From the IMG/VR virus record IMGVR_UViG_3300047459_000104, positions 1-23,382 of that record: DNA of 23,382 nucleotides; one strand, given 5' to 3'. Of this stretch, positions 15,140 through 23,382 are shown piece after piece. The stretch comes from a virus. Both the position numbers and the translations under genes were made by a program. The notes below the pieces were generated by a model. That model did no database searches and had not been told where the DNA came from. It saw nothing but the letters and a program-made list of their open reading frames with translations. Each line of letters opens with the position of its first letter. The first letter of the stretch is position 1.

Positions 15140-16150
15140 ATGAACTACTTAGTAGCCAAAGTAACACCTACAGATGTTACTGTAATTATTGATGGAAAGC
15201 ACAAGAGAATCCGAAAGGATTCTCCTGATGCTGAATTAGTTATTGCGCTCGTAAAGCAATACAATTCGTGTAATATTCTAACTGAGAGAGTAGATATTAT
15301 CACAAAGATAGAAGAACTTTGTAACCCTGCAAAGAAAATCGAATTTAATTCTGATGGAAGATTTGAATTTGATGGGAACTCTGCTATGTACCTTAGAGGT
15401 ACTAGTGACCCTATACCTGAGTTTCTTGCTAAGAAGCTTTTGGAATACATTGCCAAAGGCCTTAACGTAGAAGCTCTTGTTAACTTCTGGAAGAACACAC
15501 TACTGAACCCTGACAAAGGGGTGAGACAACAGTTGTTTAGTTTTCTAGAACACAATGGCCACCCTATTACGGACAAGGGTTATTTCTTAGCTTACAAGGC
15601 TGTAGGAATTAAGCGTAAGTATGACGCTGAAACTGGCGAAGAAGTAATCAATGTTCGTTACGATGAGGATACAGGTGAAAGAATAGAAGAGAAGTTATCT
15701 CAATCTATGACATTCAAGCCTATCCACAATGGGCCATATGGTTCTACTATTAAGGTAGGGGAACCAATCACTATGCCAAGAGAAGAGTGCGACTCTGATC
15801 CTGAAGTAACTTGTTCTGCAGGTTTACACGTAGGTTCTATGGAGTATGTCCACGACTTTGGACATAGCGATAAAGTAATACTTGAGGTACTAGTTAGTCC
15901 TCGTAATGTTGTAGCAGTACCAACTGACTACAATAACACAAAGATGCGTACTTGTGAGTACTATCCAATCGCTGTTACTAATGGTGAGAATGAGAATGTC
16001 TACTTAGAATCTGATTACGCTGCCTTTGACCATGCTTGCATGGAAGATGACATTGTAAACTATGAGGAATCTAAGCGAGATGTTATCAAGCAGATTGAAG
16101 ATGAACTCACAGAGCGTAGAACTGTTGCAGACAGTATACTAACATCATGA
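15140..16150 (+). CDS. rIIB: rIIB-like protein
   Basis: This 336-residue protein has rIIB-like blocks: KGYFLAYKAV (146-155), the CSAGLHVGSMEYV block (225-237), VSPRNVVAVPTDYNNTKMRT (252-271) and an EYYPIAV end. The C-terminus is acidic and helical. T4 rIIB acts with rIIA. The protein starts 10 bases after the rIIA-like stop, which supports a pair. The next gene begins by ATGA overlap. Its molecular function is unknown. Confidence 0.8.
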   Translation: MNYLVAKVTPTDVTVIIDGKHKRIRKDSPDAELVIALVKQYNSCNILTERVDIITKIEELCNPAKKIEFNSDGRFEFDGNSAMYLRGTSDPIPEFLAKKLLEYIAKGLNVEALVNFWKNTLLNPDKGVRQQLFSFLEHNGHPITDKGYFLAYKAVGIKRKYDAETGEEVINVRYDEDTGERIEEKLSQSMTFKPIHNGPYGSTIKVGEPITMPREECDSDPEVTCSAGLHVGSMEYVHDFGHSDKVILEVLVSPRNVVAVPTDYNNTKMRTCEYYPIAVTNGENENVYLESDYAAFDHACMEDDIVNYEESKRDVIKQIEDELTERRTVADSILTS

Positions 16151-16833
16151 GTGAGTCCGCAGAAGTAAGCACACAGACTTACAATATTGCGGTAGATACT
16201 ATTGGAGAAACCTGGGCCCAGCATTTGGGCTCAGAGTTTTCCAAACAGTATATGAAAGATCTATCTGCTACAATAAAAAGTGAGAGAATGTCGCATGTAA
16301 TATACCCTGAACCACAGGATGTATTTAATGCATACTTGATTACACCGTACGACAAAGTGCGTGTTGTAATACTAGGCCAAGATCCGTATCATAACGGAGC
16401 AGCAGATGGTCTAGCTTTTAGCAGTAAGCGTGAGAACTTTATTCCACAATCACTGCGTAACATATTCAAAGAAATTGGATATGCAGCTGTAAAGTCACCT
16501 AACTTACAAAGGTGGGCAGAACAAGGAGTGCTACTTCTTAATACTTGCCTAACCGTACGTAAGGGATTGCCTAACTCGCATTCCAAAATAGGTTGGCAAG
16601 AGTTTACATTCAGAACTATACAATCTTTAAATGATAGAGAAGAGCCTGTTGTGTTTATCCTATGGGGTGCACACGCTCAGAAGTATCAGGAATACATAGA
16701 TAAAAAACACCCAATCTTAACGTCACCACACCCGTCACCATTCTCTGCGCACAGAGGGTTCTTCGGTAGTGGACACTTTAATTGGGTGAATCAGTATTTC
16801 AGAGATTTTGATAAACCAGAGATTAACTGGTAA
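16147..16833 (+). CDS. ung: Uracil-DNA glycosylase, family 1
   Basis: This 228-residue UDG removes uracil from DNA and begins base excision repair. Motifs are complete: water-activating GQDPYHN (77-83, D79), LLLNTCLTVRKG (129-140, Asn132), HSKIGWQEF (145-153), and the minor-groove loop HPSPFSAHRGFFG (195-207, His195). Length matches the E. coli enzyme (229). It is the last gene of the long plus-strand operon, with a hairpin terminator 64 bases after it. A phage UDG implies that thymine, not uracil, is the normal base here, and that it guards against deaminated cytosine or misincorporated dUMP. Start and overlap with rIIB (ATGA) are clear. Confidence 0.95.
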   Translation: MSESAEVSTQTYNIAVDTIGETWAQHLGSEFSKQYMKDLSATIKSERMSHVIYPEPQDVFNAYLITPYDKVRVVILGQDPYHNGAADGLAFSSKRENFIPQSLRNIFKEIGYAAVKSPNLQRWAEQGVLLLNTCLTVRKGLPNSHSKIGWQEFTFRTIQSLNDREEPVVFILWGAHAQKYQEYIDKKHPILTSPHPSPFSAHRGFFGSGHFNWVNQYFRDFDKPEINW

Positions 16834-16896
16834 AAATCAAGTTGGGTAGATTTGTGTTGTAAGCTTGTTGTTGTATACCCAGGTTGTTTCAGAGTG

Positions 16897-16926
16897 AAAG
16901 GGAGGCTAACGCCTCCCTTTTTTTTA
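16897..16926 (+). terminator. Rho-independent terminator at the convergent boundary
   Basis: The 10-bp stem AAAGGGAGGC / GCCTCCCTTT (16897-16906 and 16911-16920) has a TAAC loop and is followed by TTTTT. It ends the plus-strand replication operon. The minus-strand operon stops 3 bases beyond the stem (stop 16924-16926), so the same hairpin may help end it, but the minus-strand T-tract (TTTCAC) is weak. The 16834-16896 stretch between ung and the stem shows nothing else. Confidence 0.9.
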
Positions 16927-17055
16927 TTCCCAAATAAAATATAAGTATACAAAACCTAAATGCACTTGGAATTCATTGTATTCATACTCAAGTGAGGGCC
17001 CATAATACTTAATCCCTAATAAATACCCCGGTATAACACGAATTCCTATATCCAT
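16924..17055 (-). CDS. Tiny protein, member of a paralogous pair (43 aa)
   Basis: This 43-residue protein, starting MDIGIRVIPGYLLGIKYYGP, has an ATG that overlaps the stop of the virion-like gene as TAATG. Its C-terminal half (EYNEFQVHLGFVYLYFIWE) is aromatic and hydrophobic, either a short membrane-associating helix or a beta hairpin. It aligns with the 54-residue protein at 17491: 'LGIKYY.P' with 'FGVRHFKP', and YNEFQVHLGFVYLYFI with YYEIQIFLGLIQIYTI. It is the last gene of the minus operon, ending at the terminator. Function is unknown. Confidence 0.6.
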   Translation of the reverse strand: MDIGIRVIPGYLLGIKYYGPSLEYEYNEFQVHLGFVYLYFIWE

Positions 17056-17519
17056 TAGTCTGTAGATCCTAAAAAGTATTCAACTTGACAAGTTGCAGTG
17101 TCTGCGTCTGCGTATATAGTATTTATATTTGCTAGCGAGGCCGCTAAACTAGTCCCGGCTACATCTCTAGCAGGATCTACAGAGTCTTCATGGGCATCCA
17201 TTACTGTATTACCTAGTATAAAATGATCTTCTGGTTCTAGTTTTACAAAGTATTCTGCATCTGCCTGCTGAACTCTAAGTGTTACAAAATTACTAGCATC
17301 TAGGTTTGTAATACGTAGGTATTTTACTGTACCACTTTTAAATGTACCTGCACCATTATTGGCTCCAAATCTAAGAATTGCAACTTCAGTTGTAGTTATA
17401 TCCATGATACGGTGATCTACTTCATTTACTGTTACAGTTTGGGTATTTGTTGTCCCACGGTCTGTACTACCGTCTCCTAATGTAACTGCTTCAGTTACTG
17501 TTATCGTTAGTGTTGCCAT
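17055..17519 (-). CDS. Putative virion structural protein (beta-rich)
   Basis: This 154-residue protein begins MATLTITVTEAVTLGDGSTD and is rich in Thr, Val and Asn with short strands (DITTTEVAILRFG; KYLRITNLDASNFVTLRVQQ), typical of small phage head, decoration or fibre-related proteins. There is no Cys-rich site, signal peptide or membrane span. It is between two tiny paralogs in the late operon. The name rests on composition and position; an exact role cannot be assigned. The start ATG is in a clean AT-rich context overlapping the end of the 54-residue gene. Confidence 0.7.
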   Translation of the reverse strand: MATLTITVTEAVTLGDGSTDRGTTNTQTVTVNEVDHRIMDITTTEVAILRFGANNGAGTFKSGTVKYLRITNLDASNFVTLRVQQADAEYFVKLEPEDHFILGNTVMDAHEDSVDPARDVAGTSLAASLANINTIYADADTATCQVEYFLGSTD

Positions 17520-17655
17520 TGTCTATAATTGTATAAATTTGTATTAATCCTAAAAAAATTTGTATTTCGTAGTAGGGAGCGTGCTCCTCTGGCTTAAAGT
17601 GCCTAACTCCAAATACTAGGCCCTTAGCCCAATTTATTCCAAATTCTATCTTCAT
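17491..17655 (-). CDS. Tiny protein, member of a paralogous pair (54 aa)
   Basis: This 54-residue protein begins MKIEFGINWAKGLVFGVRHF and continues KPEEHAPYYEIQIFLGLIQI. It starts by TAATG overlap with the stop of the giant gene, and its last 29 bases overlap the start of the virion-like gene in another frame. It is paralogous to the 43-residue protein at 16924. The shared YYEIQIFLG/YNEFQVHLG block is an aromatic-hydrophobic segment. Both members use the same start-stop arrangement, which argues for real genes. Function is unknown. Confidence 0.65.
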   Translation of the reverse strand: MKIEFGINWAKGLVFGVRHFKPEEHAPYYEIQIFLGLIQIYTIIDNGNTNDNSN

Positions 17656-20600
17656 TAGTCTTTTTCTATTTGAGTTTCCATTAAGTAATCTATAGATCTA
17701 ATTGAGTTTCCAAATGGAACTACTTTCATCCATTTCTTACTCAAAGGATCTCTCCTACTATCTTCATATCCTTCTTTGTCTATTATGTAATCCTGCGTAG
17801 CGCTTATTGCATTAGTAGCATCTTTTATGGTTTTCATTACCGGCGCTGGGTTTCTTAATACTTCTGCAGCTGTTCCTGGATTCATGTAGAACTCACCATC
17901 TTGCTCTAGTCTAAAGAATGTATTTTGAAGTAATCTTAGAGTTTTCTCTGTATCTTCATCATCTTCATCTTCTCCTAAAGCTTTTAGAAGTGCTCCTGCT
18001 CCAGTTACAGCTAGATAGAATTTTACACCCGCCATATTCTTACGCATATTTGCAAAAGTAAGATCATCTTTTATGTCTCCTCTCATGCTAGCGTCAGAAA
18101 CTCCGTATCCTAAAGTCAATGTATTTAAAATACTTTTAATCAACATTTCTAAAGATCCTTTAAACCCTACTTTAGAGTAAGCTTTATACCTACCTTCAGT
18201 ATATCTTTCTAGTTGAGCGTTGTAAACTTTTTCTCCCCACCTAGTATTTATACCTTCAAATGCCCAGGTTCTAAACTGAGTACCAAGTCTACCCCAAATA
18301 GTTTTCTTAATTAGCAGGGCAGAGTTTGGATCATAGTTACCGTGGTTTACTTTATTCATTTCTATCGTAGCATCTCTAAACGCAGTAAATTTATTTTTAG
18401 TTTCTGCATCTAGCTTACTAGTCCACTCATCTGCTACATCTTTAAACTCAGGCTTGATGTTTGCATCATCGTCGTACATGTCATACAAAGTATTACCTTT
18501 ATCGTCAATCTTTGTGTTGTACATCTTTGCTACCATTGGAGCTACCTGGTTCATGTATTCCGTACTTGTTTGGAAATAGAATGGATCAACCTTAGATATA
18601 AACTTAAACCTAGTTCTATTTTTATTTTTACCATAGTAAGCATCTAACTGCTCAAATAATATTCCATATTTTTCTGCAAGTTTTTGAGCTTTACTAGCTA
18701 TTCCAGGCGCATGTTGTTTAAGTATAACCGCGTAGGCTTTTGTAAGTTGGGCTGTAGTGTAGTCTTCATTACCTGCCGCATGAACAAAGTTAGCTATCGT
18801 ACCAAAACTAAGGTTGTTTATCCCAGACATTAGGTTCCATCCTAATCCTTTTAACTGTGTATATTGAACTAATCTTTCTAAAGGCTTTTTTAAACTTTTA
18901 GGTTTTTTACCTAGTTTTTTAAGGCGCTCATCAAGAACTGATTTTTCTTGTAAATATGTACTATCATCTATTTCTCCAGCTGCAAGCTTAGTCTTGAGAT
19001 TTTCAAACTCTTGCTTGATTTCTGCAACTTCTCTAGAGAATACAATACCTTTTTCTGCTATATCTGTACTTACGCCATATAATTTAGAATCAATTGCGTA
19101 TTGTACAGCTGCTTGAGTAGTTTTTAAACCTCCTATTTTACTGTCTAGCTTAAGTTTTCTAGCCACTTTTCTTTTCATAGGATCTCCTTTAGAATCTAGC
19201 TGTATCTCTTCAGCCTCTCTAAGAACTCTTTGAAGTAACAAGATTTTATCTTCTACCTGAGACTTGTAATCATATGCTACAGACATTGCTGTAAACATCT
19301 TCATTACTTTCTCTATGTCATAAGACTTCTCCTTTGAATCTCCCTTTAACATTCTAACCGGTACATTCTTTTCTATCTCTCCAGTGTCAGGATTTCTAAC
19401 ACCTTTTGTAGCAATTTGAGGATCTAAAGTAATTTCCTGGTCTATATTAAACAAGTAATCTTTTATAGATGTTTTTTTCATTGCTGAAAATATTGCGTCA
19501 ACACCTTCGTTTGAAACTTGCTCTACAAACCCACGACGGGCATATGGGAAGAAGTTTTCCGGTAAAGTTGAAACTAACCCTTCAGGTAACAATGTCATTA
19601 AATCTTTCATTGTATTTGTATAGAAGTCATGAAACTTCTTAAGCTCAGGGTTATTCTGTATCTCCTGGTAGTTTTTATCGTAGTATTGTTTATTACCTAC
19701 AGGAGCAGATACTGTTGCTTTGTATCCTGTGTTTTTAGAAAGAGCTTTACCTCCACCATATCTAGCGTTTAAATAGTAAATAGGACTATGTCTTTCTTTA
19801 TACTGCCTTTGCTTACTATTTATCTCTTCTTGGAATTCTTGTAAGTTACCTGCAGCTCCAGATACTTCTAGCTCTATGTCTAGCATTCTTTGCTCTTCAG
19901 CTATCTTATACTTATTGTATTTTTTAATAGCCTTCTCTACCAACTCTTCTCTAGCTTCTGCACCTCCTACTTGACCGTCCAAGTATTCTATATACTCTTC
20001 CTTAGATTTAAACGGAGAGTTAAATTTACCCACTCCGTCTATAAACCATCTAATATCAACTGTTACTTCTATCTTATTCAGATCTCTGTACAGTAATGCA
20101 GTTGCTGTATTCTTAGCAGCTGGAGTTTTAGCATTTTGAAGTCTTTTGTAGTATCTAGCAAATGCTTTGTTTTTAACTGTATTATATTTTGAGCTGTAAG
20201 GAGATATAAAGTATCCTGTAAGTTCTCCTTTTTCATTCTTTTGGAAGAATATATTAGGGTCTTTTTTAAATGCAGGGTTATTTCTTATGTCGTCCATTGC
20301 AGACTCAATCTCCATAAATCTAGCTTGTATTTCAGAATCTGAGTTTCTATTAGCTGATTTTAAAAACTTGTCTAAAGTTCTTACGATTGGGTGCTGGAAT
20401 TTACTAAGATCTAAGAAAGAAGTTTTAAGAACATTCTCTCCTTCCATAGCTATTAAGTCTTCTCTAACTACTTGCTCTGTTTCTGGCATTTCTGCATTAA
20501 TAACCTCTACAGCCATGTCAACAAGATTGTCTAGAAGTCTTACTTTAATACCGCTAGCAACATCACTACTTTCTTTCAATAGATTATTGAATCTATTTCT

Positions 20601-23382
20601 TGTAGTTCTATCTTTTACATCTAGGTATTTACTAGTAACCTTTCCGTAGTCATACATGTCTACAATATTAAGAGCTTCCTTTAGCTCTACTTTTGTAGGG
20701 TTTTTAGCTGATGCAATATTTTGAGCAAACGCTAAATGAATAGATATTATTCTTTCTAAACTTCCAAAGGCCTTGTTAGATGACAATGTACTTATCTCAT
20801 CTTCGTATTTATTTAGACGCTCTTGCATCTTTTTACCTTCTTTGGTTGTAAGAACTTTATCAGTTAATTTACTTTTAAGTTTATCTGCTCTTTCTCTATA
20901 CACAGATAGCAACTCTTCTACCGTACTTATCTTAGCTTGCAAGTCAGGCTTTCTCCCAGTAAATACTGGAGACAACAATTGCTGATACCTATACTGTTGC
21001 ATTGCTTCTTTAAACTCTTCTTGAGTGTATTCCCCTGATTTTATTTTTTCGTAGCTAGCCAATACGTGGGCCGCCTCATCTAAATAAAGGTTAAGCGGTA
21101 GAACTCCTGCAGCATTATCCTCTGCTTTCTTTACAACTTGTTTAACCTCGTTAGAAGCAGAAGTCTCTGTTATAAAAGTCATAATATCATTAACAGCCTC
21201 TGCAAGTAAACTATCTTTGTTTATATCTATTCCTAGATCTATCCCAATGCTGTTTAAGAATTCTGTTACAAGTTCTTTGAACCTTGTAAATAGGTTCTTT
21301 TTAGCAGGCACTGTATTTAAGAAAGATTGCACCTGTGATTTAGTCATTACATTTGTAACAAACTCTTGAGGGTTGTTAAATGCATACTCTAGAATTTTAT
21401 ATTCTAAAGTTCCCTTTACAATATCTCCTCTTTTTACAGCTGCTTTAAAAGCAGTGTTTGCAGCTTTAGTTAGATATTTTATTTTTCTACTAAACTCACT
21501 GTCAGGATTAGCAATCTCTTCAACTAAGAATCCGTGTAGTATTTCGTGCAGTATGGTTTCTTGCAATTTGTGCGGGTGTCTAATAATGGTATCTCTGTCT
21601 AGAGAAACAGTACCGCTCTTAGGTCTGTAAGCCCCGTAGGCACCCTTGCCCTCTCTATTTTTTATACCATCCTCAATAACTATTTGCTTTATTGCACTAC
21701 CTTTTGTGTCTATATTAGATAGCAATATCTTACTTAGTAGAGCTTGTGTCTCAGAAGTAGTTTCTTCGCTAACTGCGTTAAGCACTTCTTTTACGCCAGC
21801 TCTACCAGGCGAAGAAACTGTCATAGATACAGGATCTAATCCTAGCACACTTTTATCTACAGGTGGTGTATCTTTAGATATTTGTGGTAATCTTGTACCT
21901 ACTTCTGATGGTTTAGGAACATTGTTCTGAGGGAGTACACTCTGCTCAGTGATCTTAATGCCATCTTTTGTAAACTTATCTACTCCTGCATACTCATTAA
22001 CTTTTACAAAGCTAGATGTCTGGAATCCTTTCTTACCTATTCTTCTAAATACAATATCACCATTCTCATCTACACCCATCTTTTGGAACAGCTCGTTCTC
22101 TGTCTTACCTTCAATAGCTATAACCTCTATATACCGTCTAGTACCTTCATCATCTGCATACAGAATTCTGTTTAGTTCTTGGCTAGCATCAGGCTGCTTA
22201 AGTGTAAACTCGTAGTTTATAGTTTTATTATTGTAATCTATTGTCTGCATTGGAGATACAGACATTTTCTTAAAGTCTTTTTCAGATAAAGTTACAGCTC
22301 TGTGAGGGTTGTGCTGTAAAAATTCTACCATTACCTCCATAATATTTAGAGCTTCTGGAGAAGTTGGAGAGTTTAGTAATCTCTCTTCTTGACGTAATGA
22401 GTCATAGAATCCTACCTGATCTAGATATGCAGTGTTCATGAACTTAGAGAAGTTACCTGCAGACTGTACACCGCCTGTAATGTAGGTATACTTAACAATG
22501 TCTTCAAACAATTCTCTGTGTCCTGGAATTACAGACTCGTATAATGCTACAAAGTCTACAGCCATTTGATCTGCAATATCATCCTGCTTAGAATTCACAT
22601 AACTAATACTAGCCGGTACACCTGCGTTAGCATTGATTGGTATCAATCTACTTATAAATAAGTTTCTCTTACCAAACTCTGTTTTTTGTATCTCAGCAAC
22701 TCTTGTTGCTATATTATTTTCAATGTTTGTTGTAAGTCTATGTCTAGCTTCTACAATATCCTCATTAAATGTTTTTTCAAATGCTCTTGAGAATGATTTA
22801 TTTAATAACGCATTAAACAATTCTTCTCTAGTCTTTTGGCTAACATTTTCTGCTCCAGTAAACTGTTGCCACAATGCTATCATCTGTTTGTGGCTTCTGT
22901 TACTAAACGGTAGTATAGAAGACAAGCTATCGTATACTTTTGCAAACTGATTGTACATTTCTTCTAGTTGCCCGCCTTGTAAGTTTTCTAGTCCTCCAAT
23001 ACTTCGTAATCCTTTGTCAAAGATTTCCTCCATATTGTCAATAGCTCTTTGAGCATCAAAAATTGTACTACCAATACCCTTAGTTCTTGGAGACATGATA
23101 CCTCTCTGTAGCTTTCTAATAGGGTCAGAAGAGTTCTGTAACTGTTTAAACCCTGCTAGTATAGCCATTTGAGTTCTATAGTAGCTTGGGTTTGGCTTAT
23201 TACTAGTTCTTAACTGATCTATAAAGTCTTGAGAGCTAAACGTTCTAAACTCTCCATCACTTCCTTTTCTATACTCATCTATAAAGTTAGTGTAATCTTC
23301 TTCCGCATCTATACCAGCTTTTTCTGCAAGCTTAGTCATAGTAGCATTAAAGGCATCATTTCTAATCTGTTCCTCAGATCTA
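17655..23382 (-). CDS. Giant polyvalent virion-type protein with zincin metallopeptidase motif (5' truncated by window)
   Basis: The frame is open to the window edge, so the start is missing; at least 1,908 residues are visible. Counting from the ATG at 23339, a metallopeptidase motif HEILH is at 598-602 (21534-21548), with a candidate third ligand E659 in NPQEFVTN. Before it come helical regions with Pro/Thr-rich linkers (about 470-520). After it come long charged helical stretches with coiled-coil character (about 800-1360). Two hydrophobic stretches are near 1497-1525 and at 1772-1788 (KFYLAVTGAGALLKALG). The C-terminal part has QFRTWAFEGINTRWGEK and a basic end. Giant multidomain proteins like this are carried in virions of many phages, sometimes ejected with DNA. 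No RNA polymerase DxDxD or lysozyme motif is seen. Confidence 0.8.
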   Translation of the reverse strand, partial: RSEEQIRNDAFNATMTKLAEKAGIDAEEDYTNFIDEYRKGSDGEFRTFSSQDFIDQLRTSNKPNPSYYRTQMAILAGFKQLQNSSDPIRKLQRGIMSPRTKGIGSTIFDAQRAIDNMEEIFDKGLRSIGGLENLQGGQLEEMYNQFAKVYDSLSSILPFSNRSHKQMIALWQQFTGAENVSQKTREELFNALLNKSFSRAFEKTFNEDIVEARHRLTTNIENNIATRVAEIQKTEFGKRNLFISRLIPINANAGVPASISYVNSKQDDIADQMAVDFVALYESVIPGHRELFEDIVKYTYITGGVQSAGNFSKFMNTAYLDQVGFYDSLRQEERLLNSPTSPEALNIMEVMVEFLQHNPHRAVTLSEKDFKKMSVSPMQTIDYNNKTINYEFTLKQPDASQELNRILYADDEGTRRYIEVIAIEGKTENELFQKMGVDENGDIVFRRIGKKGFQTSSFVKVNEYAGVDKFTKDGIKITEQSVLPQNNVPKPSEVGTRLPQISKDTPPVDKSVLGLDPVSMTVSSPGRAGVKEVLNAVSEETTSETQALLSKILLSNIDTKGSAIKQIVIEDGIKNREGKGAYGAYRPKSGTVSLDRDTIIRHPHKLQETILHEILHGFLVEEIANPDSEFSRKIKYLTKAANTAFKAAVKRGDIVKGTLEYKILEYAFNNPQEFVTNVMTKSQVQSFLNTVPAKKNLFTRFKELVTEFLNSIGIDLGIDINKDSLLAEAVNDIMTFITETSASNEVKQVVKKAEDNAAGVLPLNLYLDEAAHVLASYEKIKSGEYTQEEFKEAMQQYRYQQLLSPVFTGRKPDLQAKISTVEELLSVYRERADKLKSKLTDKVLTTKEGKKMQERLNKYEDEISTLSSNKAFGSLERIISIHLAFAQNIASAKNPTKVELKEALNIVDMYDYGKVTSKYLDVKDRTTRNRFNNLLKESSDVASGIKVRLLDNLVDMAVEVINAEMPETEQVVREDLIAMEGENVLKTSFLDLSKFQHPIVRTLDKFLKSANRNSDSEIQARFMEIESAMDDIRNNPAFKKDPNIFFQKNEKGELTGYFISPYSSKYNTVKNKAFARYYKRLQNAKTPAAKNTATALLYRDLNKIEVTVDIRWFIDGVGKFNSPFKSKEEYIEYLDGQVGGAEAREELVEKAIKKYNKYKIAEEQRMLDIELEVSGAAGNLQEFQEEINSKQRQYKERHSPIYYLNARYGGGKALSKNTGYKATVSAPVGNKQYYDKNYQEIQNNPELKKFHDFYTNTMKDLMTLLPEGLVSTLPENFFPYARRGFVEQVSNEGVDAIFSAMKKTSIKDYLFNIDQEITLDPQIATKGVRNPDTGEIEKNVPVRMLKGDSKEKSYDIEKVMKMFTAMSVAYDYKSQVEDKILLLQRVLREAEEIQLDSKGDPMKRKVARKLKLDSKIGGLKTTQAAVQYAIDSKLYGVSTDIAEKGIVFSREVAEIKQEFENLKTKLAAGEIDDSTYLQEKSVLDERLKKLGKKPKSLKKPLERLVQYTQLKGLGWNLMSGINNLSFGTIANFVHAAGNEDYTTAQLTKAYAVILKQHAPGIASKAQKLAEKYGILFEQLDAYYGKNKNRTRFKFISKVDPFYFQTSTEYMNQVAPMVAKMYNTKIDDKGNTLYDMYDDDANIKPEFKDVADEWTSKLDAETKNKFTAFRDATIEMNKVNHGNYDPNSALLIKKTIWGRLGTQFRTWAFEGINTRWGEKVYNAQLERYTEGRYKAYSKVGFKGSLEMLIKSILNTLTLGYGVSDASMRGDIKDDLTFANMRKNMAGVKFYLAVTGAGALLKALGEDEDDEDTEKTLRLLQNTFFRLEQDGEFYMNPGTAAEVLRNPAPVMKTIKDATNAISATQDYIIDKEGYEDSRRDPLSKKWMKVVPFGNSIRSIDYLMETQIEKD

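Noticed and set aside
20287-20649. Plus-strand ORFs opposite the giant gene (for example 20287-20649, 21646-21930, 22633-22950)
   Set aside because: They are Ser/Leu-rich antisense shadows of the giant minus gene with no start context or recognisable motif.
17655-23382. Virion RNA polymerase in the giant protein
   Set aside because: Acidic runs such as EDEDDED are not a DxDxD catalytic motif and no other polymerase motif was seen; the only clear catalytic signature is HEILH.
1-23382. tRNA genes, CRISPR arrays, insertion sequences, attachment sites
   Set aside because: No cloverleaf in the gaps, no spaced repeats, no transposase or integrase, and no terminal repeats were found by reading both strands.
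1-23382. Avoidance of common restriction palindromes
   Set aside because: CTAG, GATC and GGCC are all present in many places, so no obvious counterselection can be claimed without counts.

Overview
The window looks like part of the genome of a lytic-type, tailed double-stranded DNA phage. The likely host is a Bacteroidota bacterium, probably a flavobacterium. The evidence for a phage is tight gene packing on one strand with ATGA/TAATG stop-start overlaps, a complete phage-style replication and recombination set, an rIIA-rIIB pair, and a giant polyvalent virion-type protein. The host guess rests on AT-rich sequence, A-rich leaders before many starts instead of strong GGAGG sites, and two secreted proteins whose signal peptides end in the 'VQA|Q' style common in Flavobacteriia. 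It is an inference: no major capsid, portal or terminase gene is visible to fix the taxonomy. No integrase, tRNA, CRISPR array or insertion sequence was seen.

Plus strand, 1-2934: the 3' part of a family A DNA polymerase, a small unknown protein, an SF2 helicase and a short coiled-coil protein, ended by a strong hairpin terminator. Plus strand, 3066-5440: an accessory block with a coiled-coil protein, two tandem paralogous secreted proteins, a 26-residue single-membrane-span peptide, a 58-residue protein, a radical-SAM protein of the spore photoproduct lyase (SPL) family with its key cysteine and tyrosines in place, and an acidic protein. Plus strand, 5453-7293: small unknown genes around a DUF932-like protein.

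Plus strand, 7290-12171: the replication and recombination core. It holds a DnaB-type helicase, a Sak4-like RecA-fold ATPase, an SSB-like protein with a DMPF tail, a divergent DnaG-type primase, a RusA-type Holliday junction resolvase, a small helical protein and a PDDEXK exonuclease. Plus strand, 12184-16833: a conserved-looking phage protein of unknown role, a rIIA-like GHKL ATPase, its rIIB-like partner and a family 1 uracil-DNA glycosylase, ended by a second hairpin terminator.

Minus strand, 16924-23382: a convergent, late/structural-type operon. It is read from a giant protein (at least 1,908 residues, cut by the window edge, with an HEILH zincin motif) into a tiny protein, a beta-rich putative virion protein, and a second tiny protein paralogous to the first. 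The convergent layout, with early metabolism on plus and virion genes on minus and a terminator between them, fits a phage with temporally separated transcription.

The items most worth following up are the SPL-family enzyme, the secreted/membrane gene cluster, the paired tiny paralogs flanking the virion protein, and the divergent polymerase and primase active sites.
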